Source: Bradyrhizobiaceae bacterium (GTDB lineage: Bacteria; Pseudomonadota; Alphaproteobacteria; Rhizobiales; Xanthobacteraceae). Taken from it: a stretch of DNA of 64,000 nucleotides. Made by a program: the position numbers and the translations under genes. Location: NCBI GenBank assembly GCA_020853885.1, contig JADYXZ010000020.1, positions 62,001-126,000 on the forward strand. Reading direction: 5' to 3'. The notes beneath the pieces are model-generated. The model was not told the origin of the DNA. It made no database searches and worked only from the letters and a program-made list of their open reading frames with translations. Position 1 is the stretch's first letter; each line of letters starts with the position of its first letter. Below are positions 34,707 through 44,164 of the stretch, in pieces.

Positions 34707-37307
34707 ATGGCGGACACCAAAGACCCGGGCGAAAAGACGCTGCGCGTATCGACGCCGAAGACTCTGACGATCAAGCGATCGACGGAGCAGGGAGTCGTGC
34801 GCCAGAGCTTCAGCCACGGCCGCTCGAAGGCGGTCGTGGTGGAGAAGGTGAAGCGCCGCGTCGTCGGACCGGGCAGCGAGACCGCCAAGGCGGAGGCCGC
34901 GCCCGCGAAGCCCGCGGCAGGCCGCCCGGCGCCGGCAGAAGCACCGGCCGCCGAGAAGACCGCCCGGCCCGCCGCATCCGCCCACACGCCCGCAGCGGAC
35001 GCGAGCCCGCGTCCGTCCGGCGTCGTGCTGCGTACCCTGACCGAGGAAGAGCGCGCGGCCCGCGCGCATGCGCTCGCCGACGCCCGCGTCCGCGAAGCGG
35101 AAGAACGCAAGATCGCTGAAGAGGAAGCGCGCCGCCGGGCGACACGCGATGCCGCCGAGCGCGCCGAGCGCGAGGCCGCAGAAGCACGCAAGCGCGACGA
35201 GGAATCGCGCCGCGCCCACGATGAAGAGACCAAACGCAAGGCCGAGCAGGAAGCGCGCAAGCGCTTCGGCGGCGAGGAGGCGGCGAAGGCCGCCACGACG
35301 CCAGCGAGCGCCCGCGTCCTGCAGCCCGAAGAGGAAGACGAAGGCGGGCCGCGCACGGCCCGACGCGGAAAGCCCGGCGTCGTCAAGGCGCCGCGGGCGC
35401 CAGCCGGCGAGCGCAAGAGCCGCGGCCGGCTCACCGTGGTCACCGCCTTCTCCAGCGATGAAGAGCGTCAGCGTTCGGTGGCGTCGTTCCGCCGCCGCAC
35501 GCAGCGCATGACCGGCCACCGGCCGTCGGATGCGCCGAAGGAAAAGATCGCCCGCGAAGTGGTGATTCCGGAATCGATCACGATCCAGGAGCTCGCCAAC
35601 CGCATGGCCGAACGCGGCGTCGACGTGATCCGGCTGCTGATGCAGCAGGGGCAGATGTACAAGATCACCGACACGATCGACGCCGACACCGCGCAACTGA
35701 TCGCGGAGGAAATGGGCCACACGGTGCGGCGCATTTCCGAAGCAGACGTGGTCGAGGGCCTGTTCGACGCGCCGGACGACACGACGCATCTCGCGCCGCG
35801 GCCGCCGGTGGTCACCATCATGGGCCACGTCGATCACGGCAAGACGTCGCTCCTCGACGCGATCCGGGCGACCGACGTCGTCGCGGGCGAGGCCGGCGGC
35901 ATCACCCAGCATATCGGCGCCTATCAGGTGACGACGAAGTCGGGCGCAAAAATCACCTTCATCGATACGCCGGGCCATGCCGCCTTCACGGCGATGCGCG
36001 CGCGCGGCGCCAAGGTCACGGACATCGTCGTGCTCGTGGTCGCGGCCGACGACGGCGTGATGCCGCAGACGATCGAGGCGATCAATCACGCACGCGCGGC
36101 GAAGGTGCCGCTGATCGTCGCCATCAACAAGATCGACAAGCCGGACGCGAAGCCCGAGCGCGTGCGCACGGAGCTCCTGCAGCACGAGATCCAGGTCGAG
36201 TCGCTCGGCGGCGAGACGCTCGAAGTGGAAGTCTCGGCGACGAAGAAGACCAATCTCGACAAGCTGCTGGAAATCATCGCGCTGCAGGCGGAAATCCTCG
36301 ACCTCAAGGCCAATCCCGACCGGGCGGCGGAAGGCACGGTGGTGGAGGCGAAGCTCGACCGCGGGCGCGGGCCGGTGGCGACCGTGCTCGTGCAGCGCGG
36401 GACGCTGAAGGTCGGCGACATCGTGGTCGCGGGCGGCGAATGGGGCCGCGTGCGGGCGCTGATCAACGACCAGGGCGTGCAGGTGCAGTCGGCCGGGCCG
36501 TCGACGCCGGTCGAGGTGCTCGGCTTTGCCGGCACGCCGGAGGCGGGCGACCGGCTTGCGGTGGTCGAGAGCGAGGCGCGCGCGCGCGAAATCACCGAAT
36601 ACCGGCAGCGCCAGCGGCGCGAGAAGGCCGCGCGCGGCGTCAAGGTCGGCGGCTCGCTCGAACAGATGATGAGCCAGCTCAAGACCGCGGGCCGCAAGGA
36701 GTTCGCGCTGCTGGTGAAGGGCGACGTGCAGGGCTCGGTCGAGGCGATCGTCGCGGCGCTGGAGAAGCTCGGCAACGAGGAGGTCGTGGCGCGCGTGATG
36801 CACGCGGGCGTCGGCGGCATCACCGAATCCGACGTGACGCTCGCGGAGACAACGGGTGCTGCGATCATCGGCTTCAACGTGCGCGCGCACAAGGAAGCGC
36901 GCGAAGCGGCCGAGCGCGCGGGCGTCGAAATCCGCTACTACAACATCATCTACAACCTCGTGGACGATGTGAAACAGGCGATGTCCGGCCTGCTCGCGCC
37001 GACGCTGCGGGAAACCCCGCTCGGCAACGCGGAAATCCTCGAGGTGTTCAACGTGTCGAAGGTCGGCAAGGTCGCCGGCTGCCGCGTCACCGACGGCAAG
37101 GTGGAGCGCGGCGCGAACGTGCGGCTCATCCGCGACAACGTGGTGATCCACGAGGGCAAGCTCGCGACGCTGAAGCGCTTCAAGGACGACGTGCGCGAGG
37201 TGCTCGCCGGGCAGGAATGCGGCATGTCGTTCGAAGCCTACGAGGACATCCGGCCCGGCGACGTGATCGAGTGCTATCGCGTCGAGACCGTGCAGCGGTC
37301 GTTGTAA
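34707..37307 (+). CDS. infB: Translation initiation factor IF-2
   Basis: IF-2 is the GTPase that brings initiator tRNA to the ribosome. The 866-residue product has a long charged N-terminal region (residues about 50-260, Ala/Glu/Arg-rich and low-complexity), an IF2_N domain ([19 protein letters not shown]), and the G domain with G1 [12 protein letters not shown] near residue 372, DTPGHAAF and NKIDKP. The domains II-IV follow, including [13 protein letters not shown]. Length and order match alphaproteobacterial IF-2. The start at 34707 follows TTGGAGAACGA. Fourth gene of the operon. Confidence 0.97.
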   Translation: MADTKDPGEKTLRVSTPKTLTIKRSTEQGVVRQSFSHGRSKAVVVEKVKRRVVGPGSETAKAEAAPAKPAAGRPAPAEAPAAEKTARPAASAHTPAADASPRPSGVVLRTLTEEERAARAHALADARVREAEERKIAEEEARRRATRDAAERAEREAAEARKRDEESRRAHDEETKRKAEQEARKRFGGEEAAKAATTPASARVLQPEEEDEGGPRTARRGKPGVVKAPRAPAGERKSRGRLTVVTAFSSDEERQRSVASFRRRTQRMTGHRPSDAPKEKIAREVVIPESITIQELANRMAERGVDVIRLLMQQGQMYKITDTIDADTAQLIAEEMGHTVRRISEADVVEGLFDAPDDTTHLAPRPPVVTIMGHVDHGKTSLLDAIRATDVVAGEAGGITQHIGAYQVTTKSGAKITFIDTPGHAAFTAMRARGAKVTDIVVLVVAADDGVMPQTIEAINHARAAKVPLIVAINKIDKPDAKPERVRTELLQHEIQVESLGGETLEVEVSATKKTNLDKLLEIIALQAEILDLKANPDRAAEGTVVEAKLDRGRGPVATVLVQRGTLKVGDIVVAGGEWGRVRALINDQGVQVQSAGPSTPVEVLGFAGTPEAGDRLAVVESEARAREITEYRQRQRREKAARGVKVGGSLEQMMSQLKTAGRKEFALLVKGDVQGSVEAIVAALEKLGNEEVVARVMHAGVGGITESDVTLAETTGAAIIGFNVRAHKEAREAAERAGVEIRYYNIIYNLVDDVKQAMSGLLAPTLRETPLGNAEILEVFNVSKVGKVAGCRVTDGKVERGANVRLIRDNVVIHEGKLATLKRFKDDVREVLAGQECGMSFEAYEDIRPGDVIECYRVETVQRSL

Positions 37308-37369
37308 AGTAACGTCGAAACGAAACTGGGAACGTCTCGCCCGGTTCGACCCCGGGGAGACGCGAAGCC

Positions 37370-37777
37370 ATGACCAAACACCAAAGCCACAGGGATTCCG
37401 GGCCGAGCCAGCGGCAGTTGCGCGTGGGCGAACTGATCCGCCACGCGCTCGCCGAGGTGCTGGCGCGCGGCGACATGCCGGACGAGGTGCTCGCCTCGCA
37501 CGTCATCACCGTGCCGGAAGTGCGGATGAGCGCCGACCTCAGGCTCGCGACCATCTACGTGATGCCGCTCGGCGGACAGGACCAGGCCGCCGTGGTCGCC
37601 GCGCTCGAGCGCAACAAGAAGTTCCTGCGCGGCGAGATCGTGCGGCGGGTGAGCATGAAGTTCGCGCCCGACATCCGCTTCCGCATCGACGAGCGCTTCG
37701 ACGAGGCGGAGCGGATCGAGCGGCTCCTGCGCTCACCGGAGGTCGCCCGCGACCTGAAGAAGAACGAGAAGGAATGA
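37370..37777 (+). CDS. rbfA: 30S ribosome-binding factor RbfA
   Basis: RbfA binds the 30S subunit during late maturation of 16S rRNA. The 135-residue KH-like protein has the conserved [18 protein letters not shown] start, [19 protein letters not shown] and the [20 protein letters not shown] end that characterise the family. The ATG at 37370 follows GGGGAGACGCGAAGCC. Its stop overlaps the truB start (ATGA). Confidence 0.95.
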   Translation: MTKHQSHRDSGPSQRQLRVGELIRHALAEVLARGDMPDEVLASHVITVPEVRMSADLRLATIYVMPLGGQDQAAVVAALERNKKFLRGEIVRRVSMKFAPDIRFRIDERFDEAERIERLLRSPEVARDLKKNEKE

Positions 37778-38706
37778 CGATGCAGCAGGTGCGCAAGGAG
37801 CGCCGCGACGTGCATGGCTGGCTCGCGCTCGACAAGGCTGTCGGGCAGACCTCGACCGATGCCGTCGCCGCGCTGAAGCGCATGTTCCGCGCGAAGAAGG
37901 TCGGGCACGCGGGCACGCTCGACCCCCTCGCCTCTGGCGTGCTGCCGATCGCGTTCGGCGAGGCGACGAAGACGGTGCCGTTCGTGATGGACGGCGAGAA
38001 AGCCTATCGCTTCACGGTGCGCTGGGGCATCGAGACCGACACCGACGATTCCGACGGGCAGGCTGTCGAACGCTCCGATCTGCGGCCGGCGCGCGAGGCG
38101 ATCCTCGCCGCACTGCCGGCGTTCCGCGGCACGATCGAGCAGACGCCGCCACGCTTCTCCGCGATCAAGATCGGTGGCGAGCGCGCCTATGATCTCGCGC
38201 GGCAGGGCGAGGCGGTCGAGCTCTGCGCGCGGCCGGTCGAGATCCACCGGCTGGAGCTCGTCGAGATTCCCGACCGCGATCACGCAATTTTCGAAGCGGA
38301 ATGCGGCAAGGGCACCTATGTGCGCGCGATCGCCCGCGACCTCGGGCGCAAGCTCGGCTGCCGCGGGCACGTGTCGGCGCTCCGGCGCACCCGCGTCGGG
38401 CCGTTCCGCGAGGACGGCTGCGTGACGATGCAGGCGCTGGCGGCGCTGCGCGACGCCGAGGGCGAGGCGGCGCTCCTGCGGGCGTTGCTGCCGGTGGAAG
38501 CGGGACTCGCCGCGCTCCCCTCGCTCAACGTGAGCCTGGCGGACGCGAGCCGGCTTGCGCTCGGCCAGTCGGTGATCGTGCGGGGACGCGACGCGCCGAT
38601 TATGGAGGGGCTGGTTTCCGTGATCGCCCAGGGGGCGCTGATCGCGCTCGGCGAGATGGAACAGGGGTCGCTGAAGCCGAAGCGGATCTTCCGTCTGCCG
38701 CGTTAA
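37774..38706 (+). CDS. truB: tRNA pseudouridine-55 synthase
   Basis: TruB makes pseudouridine 55 in the T-loop of tRNA. The 310-residue product shows the catalytic motif [12 protein letters not shown], with Asp50 as nucleophile, preceded by the [13 protein letters not shown] start and followed by [22 protein letters not shown]-terminal PUA-like region is present. It begins within the rbfA stop and is the last gene of the rimP-led operon. Confidence 0.95.
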   Translation: MTMQQVRKERRDVHGWLALDKAVGQTSTDAVAALKRMFRAKKVGHAGTLDPLASGVLPIAFGEATKTVPFVMDGEKAYRFTVRWGIETDTDDSDGQAVERSDLRPAREAILAALPAFRGTIEQTPPRFSAIKIGGERAYDLARQGEAVELCARPVEIHRLELVEIPDRDHAIFEAECGKGTYVRAIARDLGRKLGCRGHVSALRRTRVGPFREDGCVTMQALAALRDAEGEAALLRALLPVEAGLAALPSLNVSLADASRLALGQSVIVRGRDAPIMEGLVSVIAQGALIALGEMEQGSLKPKRIFRLPR

Positions 38707-38766
38707 CCCAGTGTTTTCAGTCGCTTGGCCTGCGGCGTTTTTGCTGGCCTTGGGGACGAAACCCGC

Positions 38767-38772
38767 TATATT
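38767..38772 (+). promoter_or_regulatory. Possible -10 element of an rpsO promoter
   Basis: TATATT lies about 100 bp before rpsO, in the gap after truB. No good -35 hexamer is found at 16-18 bp (CTGGCC), so the site is only suggestive, but rpsO commonly has its own promoter between truB and rpsO. Confidence 0.3.
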
Positions 38773-38875
38773 GCGCCGCGCCATCGGGCCCCGCCCGCAT
38801 GGCGAATCATCGCGACCCCGCTGGACGACATCCCGGCCCGGCCGCAACCGACAACCCGAAAAGAAGGACCATCCG

Positions 38876-39145
38876 ATGTCGATCACCGCGGAGCGCAAGC
38901 AGGCGCTCGTCAAAGAGTATGCGACGAAGTCAGGCGACACTGGTTCGCCGGAAGTGCAGGTCGCGATCCTTTCCGAACGGATCAACAATCTGACCGAACA
39001 CTTCAAGACGCATGTGAAAGACAATCATTCGCGGCGTGGTCTGTTGAAGCTCGTGTCCCAGCGGCGCAGCCTCCTCGATTATCTTCGTTCGAAGGACGAG
39101 GCCCGCTACCTGAAGCTGATCGACCGGCTCAACATCCGCCGCTAA
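38876..39145 (+). CDS. rpsO: 30S ribosomal protein S15
   Basis: S15 is a primary 16S rRNA-binding protein that organises the central domain of the 30S subunit. The 89-residue product has the family's standard length and motifs: [37 protein letters not shown] and the [17 protein letters not shown] end. The ATG at 38876 follows AAGAAGGACC. It lies between truB and pnp, the usual position. Confidence 0.97.
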   Translation: MSITAERKQALVKEYATKSGDTGSPEVQVAILSERINNLTEHFKTHVKDNHSRRGLLKLVSQRRSLLDYLRSKDEARYLKLIDRLNIRR

Positions 39146-39151
39146 TTCACT

Positions 39152-39202
39152 CCGCGCGCGATTCCGTTCGCGCGCGGGCATATGCGGCGGCAGGGGCCGC
39201 CG
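39152..39202 (+). promoter_or_regulatory. Two strong hairpins in the rpsO-pnp intergenic region
   Basis: CCGCGCGCG/CGCGCGCGG (39152-39160 and 39169-39177, 8-base loop) is followed by CGGCGGC/GCCGCCG (39185-39191 and 39196-39202, 4-base loop). No T-run follows either, so they are not typical intrinsic terminators. Their placement recalls the E. coli pnp leader stem that is cleaved by RNase III in autoregulation; this role is inferred only. Confidence 0.45.
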
Positions 39203-39334
39203 TACAACCGACGGAAGCAACGAAGCCATGGCAGGATCGCAAGATGCTCCCCGCCTGACGCGCAAAGGCGAACGAGCGAGCCTCTTGCCGTCTTGCCCAT
39301 GGCTATCGTTCTCCGCAAGCCATGGACCGAATAG

Positions 39335-41488
39335 ATGTTCGACATTCATCGTGAGGAGATCGACTGGGGAGGCCGCCGCCTCGTCCTAGAAACCGGCAGA
39401 CTTGCACGCCAGGCCGACGGCGCCGTGCTCGCCACCTACGGCGACACCACGGTGTTCGCCGCCGCCGTCGCGGCGAAGGAGCCGAAGCCCGGCATCGATT
39501 TCCTGCCGCTCACCGTCAACTACCAGGAAAAATTCTACGCGGCCGGGCGCATTCCCGGCGGCTACTTCAAGCGCGAGCGCGGGCCGACCGAGCGCGACAC
39601 GCTGATCTCGCGCCTCATCGACCGGCCGATCCGGCCGCTGTTCGCCGACGGCTGGCGCTGCGACACGCAGATCACCGTCAATGTGCTCTCGCACGATCTC
39701 GAGAACGATCCCGACGTCGTGGCGATGGTGGCGGCATCGGCGGCGCTCACGCTGTCCGGCGCACCCTTCATGGGGCCGATCGGCGCTGCGCGCGTCGGCT
39801 TCATCAACAATGAATACGTGCTCAATCCGCAGATCGACGAGATGGCGGAATCCGGCCTCGACCTCGTGGTCGCCGGCACCGGCGACGCCGTGCTGATGGT
39901 GGAGTCCGAGGCAAAGGAACTCCCCGAGGAAGTCATGCTCGGCGCCGTCATGTTCGGCCACAAGCATATGCAGCCGGTGATCGACATGATCATCCGCCTC
40001 GCCGAGAAGGCGGCGAAGGAGCCGCGCTCGATGCCGGAGAGCGACAACGCCGCGATCGAGGCGAAGGTACGCGAGCTCGCGGAAGCGGACCTGCGCGCCG
40101 CTTATGCGATCCGCAGCAAGCAGGAGCGTCACAACGCCGTCGACGCGGCCAAGGCCAAAGTGAAGGAAGCGTTCGCCGCCGAGGAAGACGCGGAGAACGC
40201 ACCCACGCCGCAGCAGGTCGCCGGCGTCTTCAAGGAGCTGGAAGCCAAGATCGTCCGCAATGAGATCCTCGACACGGGCCGCCGTATCGACGGCCGCGAT
40301 ACCAAGACCGTCCGTCCGATCGTGGCGGAGGTGGGCGTGCTGCCGCGCACGCACGGCTCCGCCGTGTTCACGCGCGGCGAGACGCAGGCGCTCGTGGTGG
40401 CGACGCTCGGCACTGGCGAGGACGAGCAGTACGTCGATGCCCTCACCGGCACCTACAAAGAGACGTTCCTGCTGCATTACAACTTCCCGCCGTTCTCGGT
40501 CGGCGAGACCGGCCGCGTGGGTGCGCCCGGCCGCCGCGAGATCGGCCACGGCAAGCTCGCCTGGCGGGCGGTGCATCCGGTGCTGCCGCCGGCGCACGAG
40601 TTCCCCTACACGCTGCGCGTCGTCTCGGAGATCTTCGAGTCGAACGGCTCGTCGTCGATGGCGACGGTGTGCGGCACCTCGCTCGCGCTGATGGATGCGG
40701 GCGTGCCGCTGCGCCGGCCGGTGGCCGGCATCGCCATGGGGCTCATTCTGGAAGACGGCAAGCATGCCGTGCTCTCGGACATCCTCGGCGACGAGGACCA
40801 TCTCGGCGACATGGACTTCAAGGTCGCCGGCACCGACAAGGGCGTCACCGCACTGCAGATGGACATCAAGATCTCCGGCATCACCGAGGAGATCATGAAG
40901 GTCGCGCTCACGCAGGCGAAGGACGGCCGCATGCACATCCTCGGCGAGATGGCGAAGGCCATCACGGCGGCGCGGCCGGAGCTCGGCGAGCACGCGCCGC
41001 GCATCGAGGTGATCAACATCCCGGTCGACAAGATCCGCGAAGTGATCGGCTCGGGCGGCAGGGTGATCCGCGAGATCGTGGAGAAGACCGGCGCCAAGAT
41101 CGACATCTCCGACGACGGCACGGTGAAGGTCGCCTCGGCCAAGGCGGAGTCGATCAAGGCCGCGCTCAACTGGATCAAGACGATCGTGTCGGAGCCGGAA
41201 GTCGGACAGATCTACGACGGCACCGTGGTCAAGGTCGTCGACTTCGGCGCGTTCGTGAACTTCTTCGGCCCGAAGGACGGGCTCGTGCACATCTCGCACC
41301 TCGCGCCGCGGCGCGTGAACAAGGTCACGGACGTCGTCAAGGAAGGCGACAAGGTGAAGGTGAAGCTCCTCGGCTTCGACGAGCGCGGCAAGGTGCGGCT
41401 GTCGATGAAGGTCGTGGACCAGCAGACCGGCGAGGACCTGGAAGCGAAGCAGAAGGGCGAAGCGGAAGCGGCCGGCGCCGCCGAATAG
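39335..41488 (+). CDS. pnp: Polyribonucleotide nucleotidyltransferase (PNPase)
   Basis: PNPase is a phosphorolytic 3'-5' exoribonuclease and degradosome partner. The 717-residue protein has two RNase PH domains (the second containing [20 protein letters not shown] and the [14 protein letters not shown] block), a linking helical domain, then KH ([20 protein letters not shown]-like) and S1 ([17 protein letters not shown]) RNA-binding domains at the C-terminus. Length matches the family. The start at 39335 has only a weak ribosome-binding site. A Rho-independent terminator follows the gene. Confidence 0.97.
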   Translation: MFDIHREEIDWGGRRLVLETGRLARQADGAVLATYGDTTVFAAAVAAKEPKPGIDFLPLTVNYQEKFYAAGRIPGGYFKRERGPTERDTLISRLIDRPIRPLFADGWRCDTQITVNVLSHDLENDPDVVAMVAASAALTLSGAPFMGPIGAARVGFINNEYVLNPQIDEMAESGLDLVVAGTGDAVLMVESEAKELPEEVMLGAVMFGHKHMQPVIDMIIRLAEKAAKEPRSMPESDNAAIEAKVRELAEADLRAAYAIRSKQERHNAVDAAKAKVKEAFAAEEDAENAPTPQQVAGVFKELEAKIVRNEILDTGRRIDGRDTKTVRPIVAEVGVLPRTHGSAVFTRGETQALVVATLGTGEDEQYVDALTGTYKETFLLHYNFPPFSVGETGRVGAPGRREIGHGKLAWRAVHPVLPPAHEFPYTLRVVSEIFESNGSSSMATVCGTSLALMDAGVPLRRPVAGIAMGLILEDGKHAVLSDILGDEDHLGDMDFKVAGTDKGVTALQMDIKISGITEEIMKVALTQAKDGRMHILGEMAKAITAARPELGEHAPRIEVINIPVDKIREVIGSGGRVIREIVEKTGAKIDISDDGTVKVASAKAESIKAALNWIKTIVSEPEVGQIYDGTVVKVVDFGAFVNFFGPKDGLVHISHLAPRRVNKVTDVVKEGDKVKVKLLGFDERGKVRLSMKVVDQQTGEDLEAKQKGEAEAAGAAE

Positions 41489-41518
41489 CGCCGTTCCCTC
41501 GACAAGCAAGCGTGATGG

Positions 41519-41542
41519 GAGCGGCTTTCGGGCCGCTCTTTT
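41519..41542 (+). terminator. Rho-independent terminator of pnp
   Basis: GAGCGGC (41519-41525) pairs with GCCGCTC (41532-41538) around TTTCGG, followed by TTTTC. It begins 31 bp after the pnp stop codon. Confidence 0.8.
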
Positions 41543-41609
41543 CATTTCTCCCGCCGCTCAAATTCCGGCGGCGGATCAATCTCTTAGCTCAGCGGAGAAA
41601 CGTTCAATC

Positions 41610-41625
41610 TGTGACCCGCGTCACA
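41610..41625. promoter_or_regulatory. Consensus CRP-type binding site TGTGA-N6-TCACA
   Basis: TGTGACCCGCGTCACA is a perfect palindrome in its two 5-bp half sites with the 6-bp spacer of E. coli CRP sites. It lies 78 bp before the small gene at 41704. The Crp-family gene at 42094 has the R-E-x3-R recognition-helix pattern of E. coli CRP, so it is the natural candidate to bind here. Confidence 0.6.
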
Positions 41626-41703
41626 GTGCGCCGGCGCCAGTGCGCTTATCTACCCAACTGAACGGCGGCTCCAACAGGGAACCGGACAACCAGGAATACG
41701 AAG

Positions 41704-41925
41704 ATGAAGATCGGTGTTCTCTCGCATCCGGATTTCGTGAACGACAGCATGCGGCGCGCGGCGATCGCGCGGTTCCTGTCGCGGCTGCCGGCCGAGGTCG
41801 AGATCCGCAACGAGATCGGCGCACGCTATGCGGCGCTCTGCAAGCTTTCCGACGCCGAGCTCGGCGAGTTCGGGATTGCCCGCGACGATATTCCGCGCAT
41901 CGCGGTGCTCGGCCCCGACGCCTGA
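41704..41925 (+). CDS. Small DUF1127-like protein (73 residues)
   Basis: Short basic/acidic protein with a C-terminal segment LCKLSDAELGEFGIARDDIPR that resembles the core of the DUF1127 (YjiS-like) family, whose members end with an L-SD--L-DIG-xR-DI pattern and are linked in some alphaproteobacteria to stress, phosphate or RNA functions. The N-terminal part (MKIGVLSHPDFVNDSMRRAA) is not typical. The ATG at 41704 follows AGGAATACGAAG. A CRP-type palindrome lies upstream and a terminator downstream, so it is probably a single-gene transcript under its own control. Function is unknown. Confidence 0.65.
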   Translation: MKIGVLSHPDFVNDSMRRAAIARFLSRLPAEVEIRNEIGARYAALCKLSDAELGEFGIARDDIPRIAVLGPDA

Positions 41926-41998
41926 CCGGCGCCGGGCCGCGGCAGATTCGCGCGCCCGCACAAAACTTTCATCGTTCCTCAGCCCCCCTCCTGAGGAC

Positions 41999-42030
41999 CC
42001 GCCCGGTCTCCCCCGATCGGGCGGCTTTTT
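41999..42030 (+). terminator. Rho-independent terminator after the DUF1127-like gene
   Basis: CCGCCCG (41999-42005) pairs with CGGGCGG (42018-42024), followed by CTTTTTA. It separates the small gene from the Crp-family gene. Confidence 0.75.
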
Positions 42031-42093
42031 ATTTTCCCCACAGCATGCATTATCGTTCTCCGGCGCGGCGGGGGCCGATTGTCTGGTGAGTCT

Positions 42094-42777
42094 ATGGCCG
42101 TGTTTTCAAAAGGCGGCTCGCATCTCCTGTCCGGTTTGCCGGACACCATCTCGGCAGAGATTTTCGGTAATGCACGCCAGATCCGGCTCGCAGCCGACGA
42201 GGCGCTGTTCGTCGAAGGCGACCCCGGCGACGGCTGCTACCGGGTGGAAGAGGGCCTCTTGAAGGTCAGCGTGATCTCCTCGTCGGGGGCCGAGCGGATT
42301 CTCGCGATCCTCGGGCCGGGCGCCGTGGTCGGCGAGCTCTCCATCATCGACGAGCTGCCGCGCTCGGCGTCGGTGACGGCGATCCGCGATTCGCTCCTGA
42401 GCTTCGTGAGCCGGCAGCAGTTCGCGGCCATCGCCAAAGCGCATCCGGACATCTACAAGTCGATCACGAGCCTGCTGGCCGCGCGGCTCCGCGACACCAA
42501 CATGGTGGTGGCGGCGGCAAGCTTCCTACCGCTGAAGGGGCGCGTCGCCCGCGCGCTGGTCGATCTCGCCACCGCGTTCGGCGAAGACGTCGGCGGCGGA
42601 CGGATTCTCATCCGGCAGAAGATCAGTCAGAGCGACGTCGCCGCGATGGCCGGGATCGCGCGGGAGAACGTCAGCCGCATCCTGAACGAATGGATCCGGA
42701 CGAAGCGCGTGAGCCGGATCTCGGGCTATTATTGCCTGGAGAACGTGAAGGTGCTGGAGCAGGAAGCCAGGCTCTAG
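42094..42777 (+). CDS. Crp/Fnr family transcriptional regulator
   Basis: The 227-residue protein has an N-terminal cyclic-nucleotide-binding domain (residues about 10-120) and a C-terminal winged helix (about 155-225). In the binding pocket GELSIIDELPRSASVTA supplies Glu81, Arg90 and Ser91, the residues that contact cAMP ribose and phosphate in E. coli CRP. There is no cluster of cysteines as in FNR. The HTH (177-201) has ARENVSRILNEW, with Arg190, Glu191 and Arg195 in the positions of the three base-contacting residues of E. coli CRP. The ATG at 42094 follows GGTGAGTCT; a TTG 15 bases upstream is possible. The tandem adenylate cyclase genes are convergent with it. cAMP as ligand is a well-supported inference. 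Confidence 0.88.
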   Translation: MAVFSKGGSHLLSGLPDTISAEIFGNARQIRLAADEALFVEGDPGDGCYRVEEGLLKVSVISSSGAERILAILGPGAVVGELSIIDELPRSASVTAIRDSLLSFVSRQQFAAIAKAHPDIYKSITSLLAARLRDTNMVVAAASFLPLKGRVARALVDLATAFGEDVGGGRILIRQKISQSDVAAMAGIARENVSRILNEWIRTKRVSRISGYYCLENVKVLEQEARL

Positions 42778-42814
42778 TGCATTTTCCGACTGAACCGGCG
42801 CTCCCCGATGCCTT

Positions 42815-44116
42815 TCAGCCGCGGGACGGAATGGCCGTTCCGCCTGCCGCCCGGCCCAGCAGGAAATATGTGCGGGCGATACCGATGCCCTTGATCTCGG
42901 TCACGCCGCGTTCCTCAAATTCGAAGGCGCCGTCCGCCAGGCGGCGAAAGGCGTCGCTGACATGGATGCGGCCCGGCACGCCGAAGCTTTCCATGCGGGA
43001 GGCGACGTTCACGGCGTCGCCCCACAGGTCGTAGGAGATGCGCGTATCGCCGATGACGCCCGCGATCGCCGTGCCCGAGTGGATGCCGATGCGAAGATGC
43101 AGGTGCCGGCCGCCGAGCAGCGGGCGTTGCGCCTGCGCCTTCATCATCTCGAGCGCGAGCGTGCCGAGCGCAATTGCGCCGTCGCGCGCATTGCCGTGGA
43201 GTCCGCCCGCGGCCATGTAGGCGTCGCCGATCGACTTGATCTTCTCGACGCCGTAACCCTGACACATCAGGTCGAAGGTGCGGACGAATTCATCGAGATA
43301 GGCGACGACCGCTTCCGGGTCCTCGGCATGGGCAACCGGGGTGAAATTCTCCAGATCGGCGAACAAAAGCGTTACCGTATCGATGCGGTCGGCGATGCGC
43401 GCTTCCGGCTGCGCGCGCAGCCGGGCGGCGATCCGCTCCGGCAGGACGACGCTCAGCAGCGCGTCGGCACGCTCCGACTGGCGCTCGAGATCCGCTTCCG
43501 CCCGCTGCAGGACCGTCAGCGCGTAGGCAAGGACCACCGTATTCACGACGATGGTGACGATCGTCGCCTGCAGGACCAGACGATGGACGAGCGGCGAACC
43601 TGCCGGCAGCGCGGAGCCGACGTCGGGGCCGTAGGACAGCGTGACGAAGGCAACGACGAAAACCACGGCAAGCGTGACGAGATAGAGCCGCCAATGCTCG
43701 ATGCCATAGAGCAGGAGGAAGATGCCGATGGTTGCGAAGTACATCTGCGCTCCGCTTTGCAGACCGAACAGGACCACGACCAGCGAAAGCCCGGACAGAA
43801 ACCAGACGGCAAGCAGGACCGCGGCGACATTCTCGCCGAAGCGGTGAAGGCGGTGGATGGCGAGCGCCCAGAGCAGAAAGAAGGCCACGATCGACTGCAC
43901 GAAGAGGAAGTCCGCATAGTCGAAGGTGAAATTCTGCACGAAACGCGCAGCGGTGTTCATCGCGCCGAAATAGGAGGCCACGTTCACAAAGCGCTGGCGG
44001 CGCGCGACCTTCGGATCGCTCGTGACGATGCCCGCCGAGATGATCCGATCGAGCCAGGCCGGGAGCTGCCGCGGCTTTTCGCGCTCGAAGCGGACGAGAT
44101 CGCTGAGGCGGGTCAT
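42815..44116 (-). CDS. Membrane-anchored class III adenylate cyclase, downstream copy
   Basis: The 433-residue protein has about six N-terminal membrane helices (residues about 50-210) and a cytoplasmic class III cyclase domain. Metal-binding aspartates are in LLFADLENFT and KSIGDAYM. Lys in EKIKSIGD and Asp in SYDLWGDAVN are the adenine-selecting pair, arguing for ATP rather than GTP as substrate. Asn and Arg of VNVASRM are the transition-state residues. The first Asp motif reads ADLENFT instead of the common AD-VGFT. The ATG at 44116 follows CGGAAGGCCCG. It lies 48 bp after its paralogue in the same direction and ends 37 bp from the convergent Crp-family gene. What the membrane domain senses is unknown. 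Confidence 0.9.
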   Translation of the reverse strand: MTRLSDLVRFEREKPRQLPAWLDRIISAGIVTSDPKVARRQRFVNVASYFGAMNTAARFVQNFTFDYADFLFVQSIVAFFLLWALAIHRLHRFGENVAAVLLAVWFLSGLSLVVVLFGLQSGAQMYFATIGIFLLLYGIEHWRLYLVTLAVVFVVAFVTLSYGPDVGSALPAGSPLVHRLVLQATIVTIVVNTVVLAYALTVLQRAEADLERQSERADALLSVVLPERIAARLRAQPEARIADRIDTVTLLFADLENFTPVAHAEDPEAVVAYLDEFVRTFDLMCQGYGVEKIKSIGDAYMAAGGLHGNARDGAIALGTLALEMMKAQAQRPLLGGRHLHLRIGIHSGTAIAGVIGDTRISYDLWGDAVNVASRMESFGVPGRIHVSDAFRRLADGAFEFEERGVTEIKGIGIARTYFLLGRAAGGTAIPSRG

Positions 44117-44164
44117 CGGGCCTTCCGAAAGGGAGGCTCTAATCTAGCATTGTTTCCGACCCGC

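Noticed and set aside
42094-42777. An FNR-type oxygen sensor
   Set aside because: The N-terminal cysteine cluster needed for the Fe-S centre is absent, and the cAMP-pocket residues are present.
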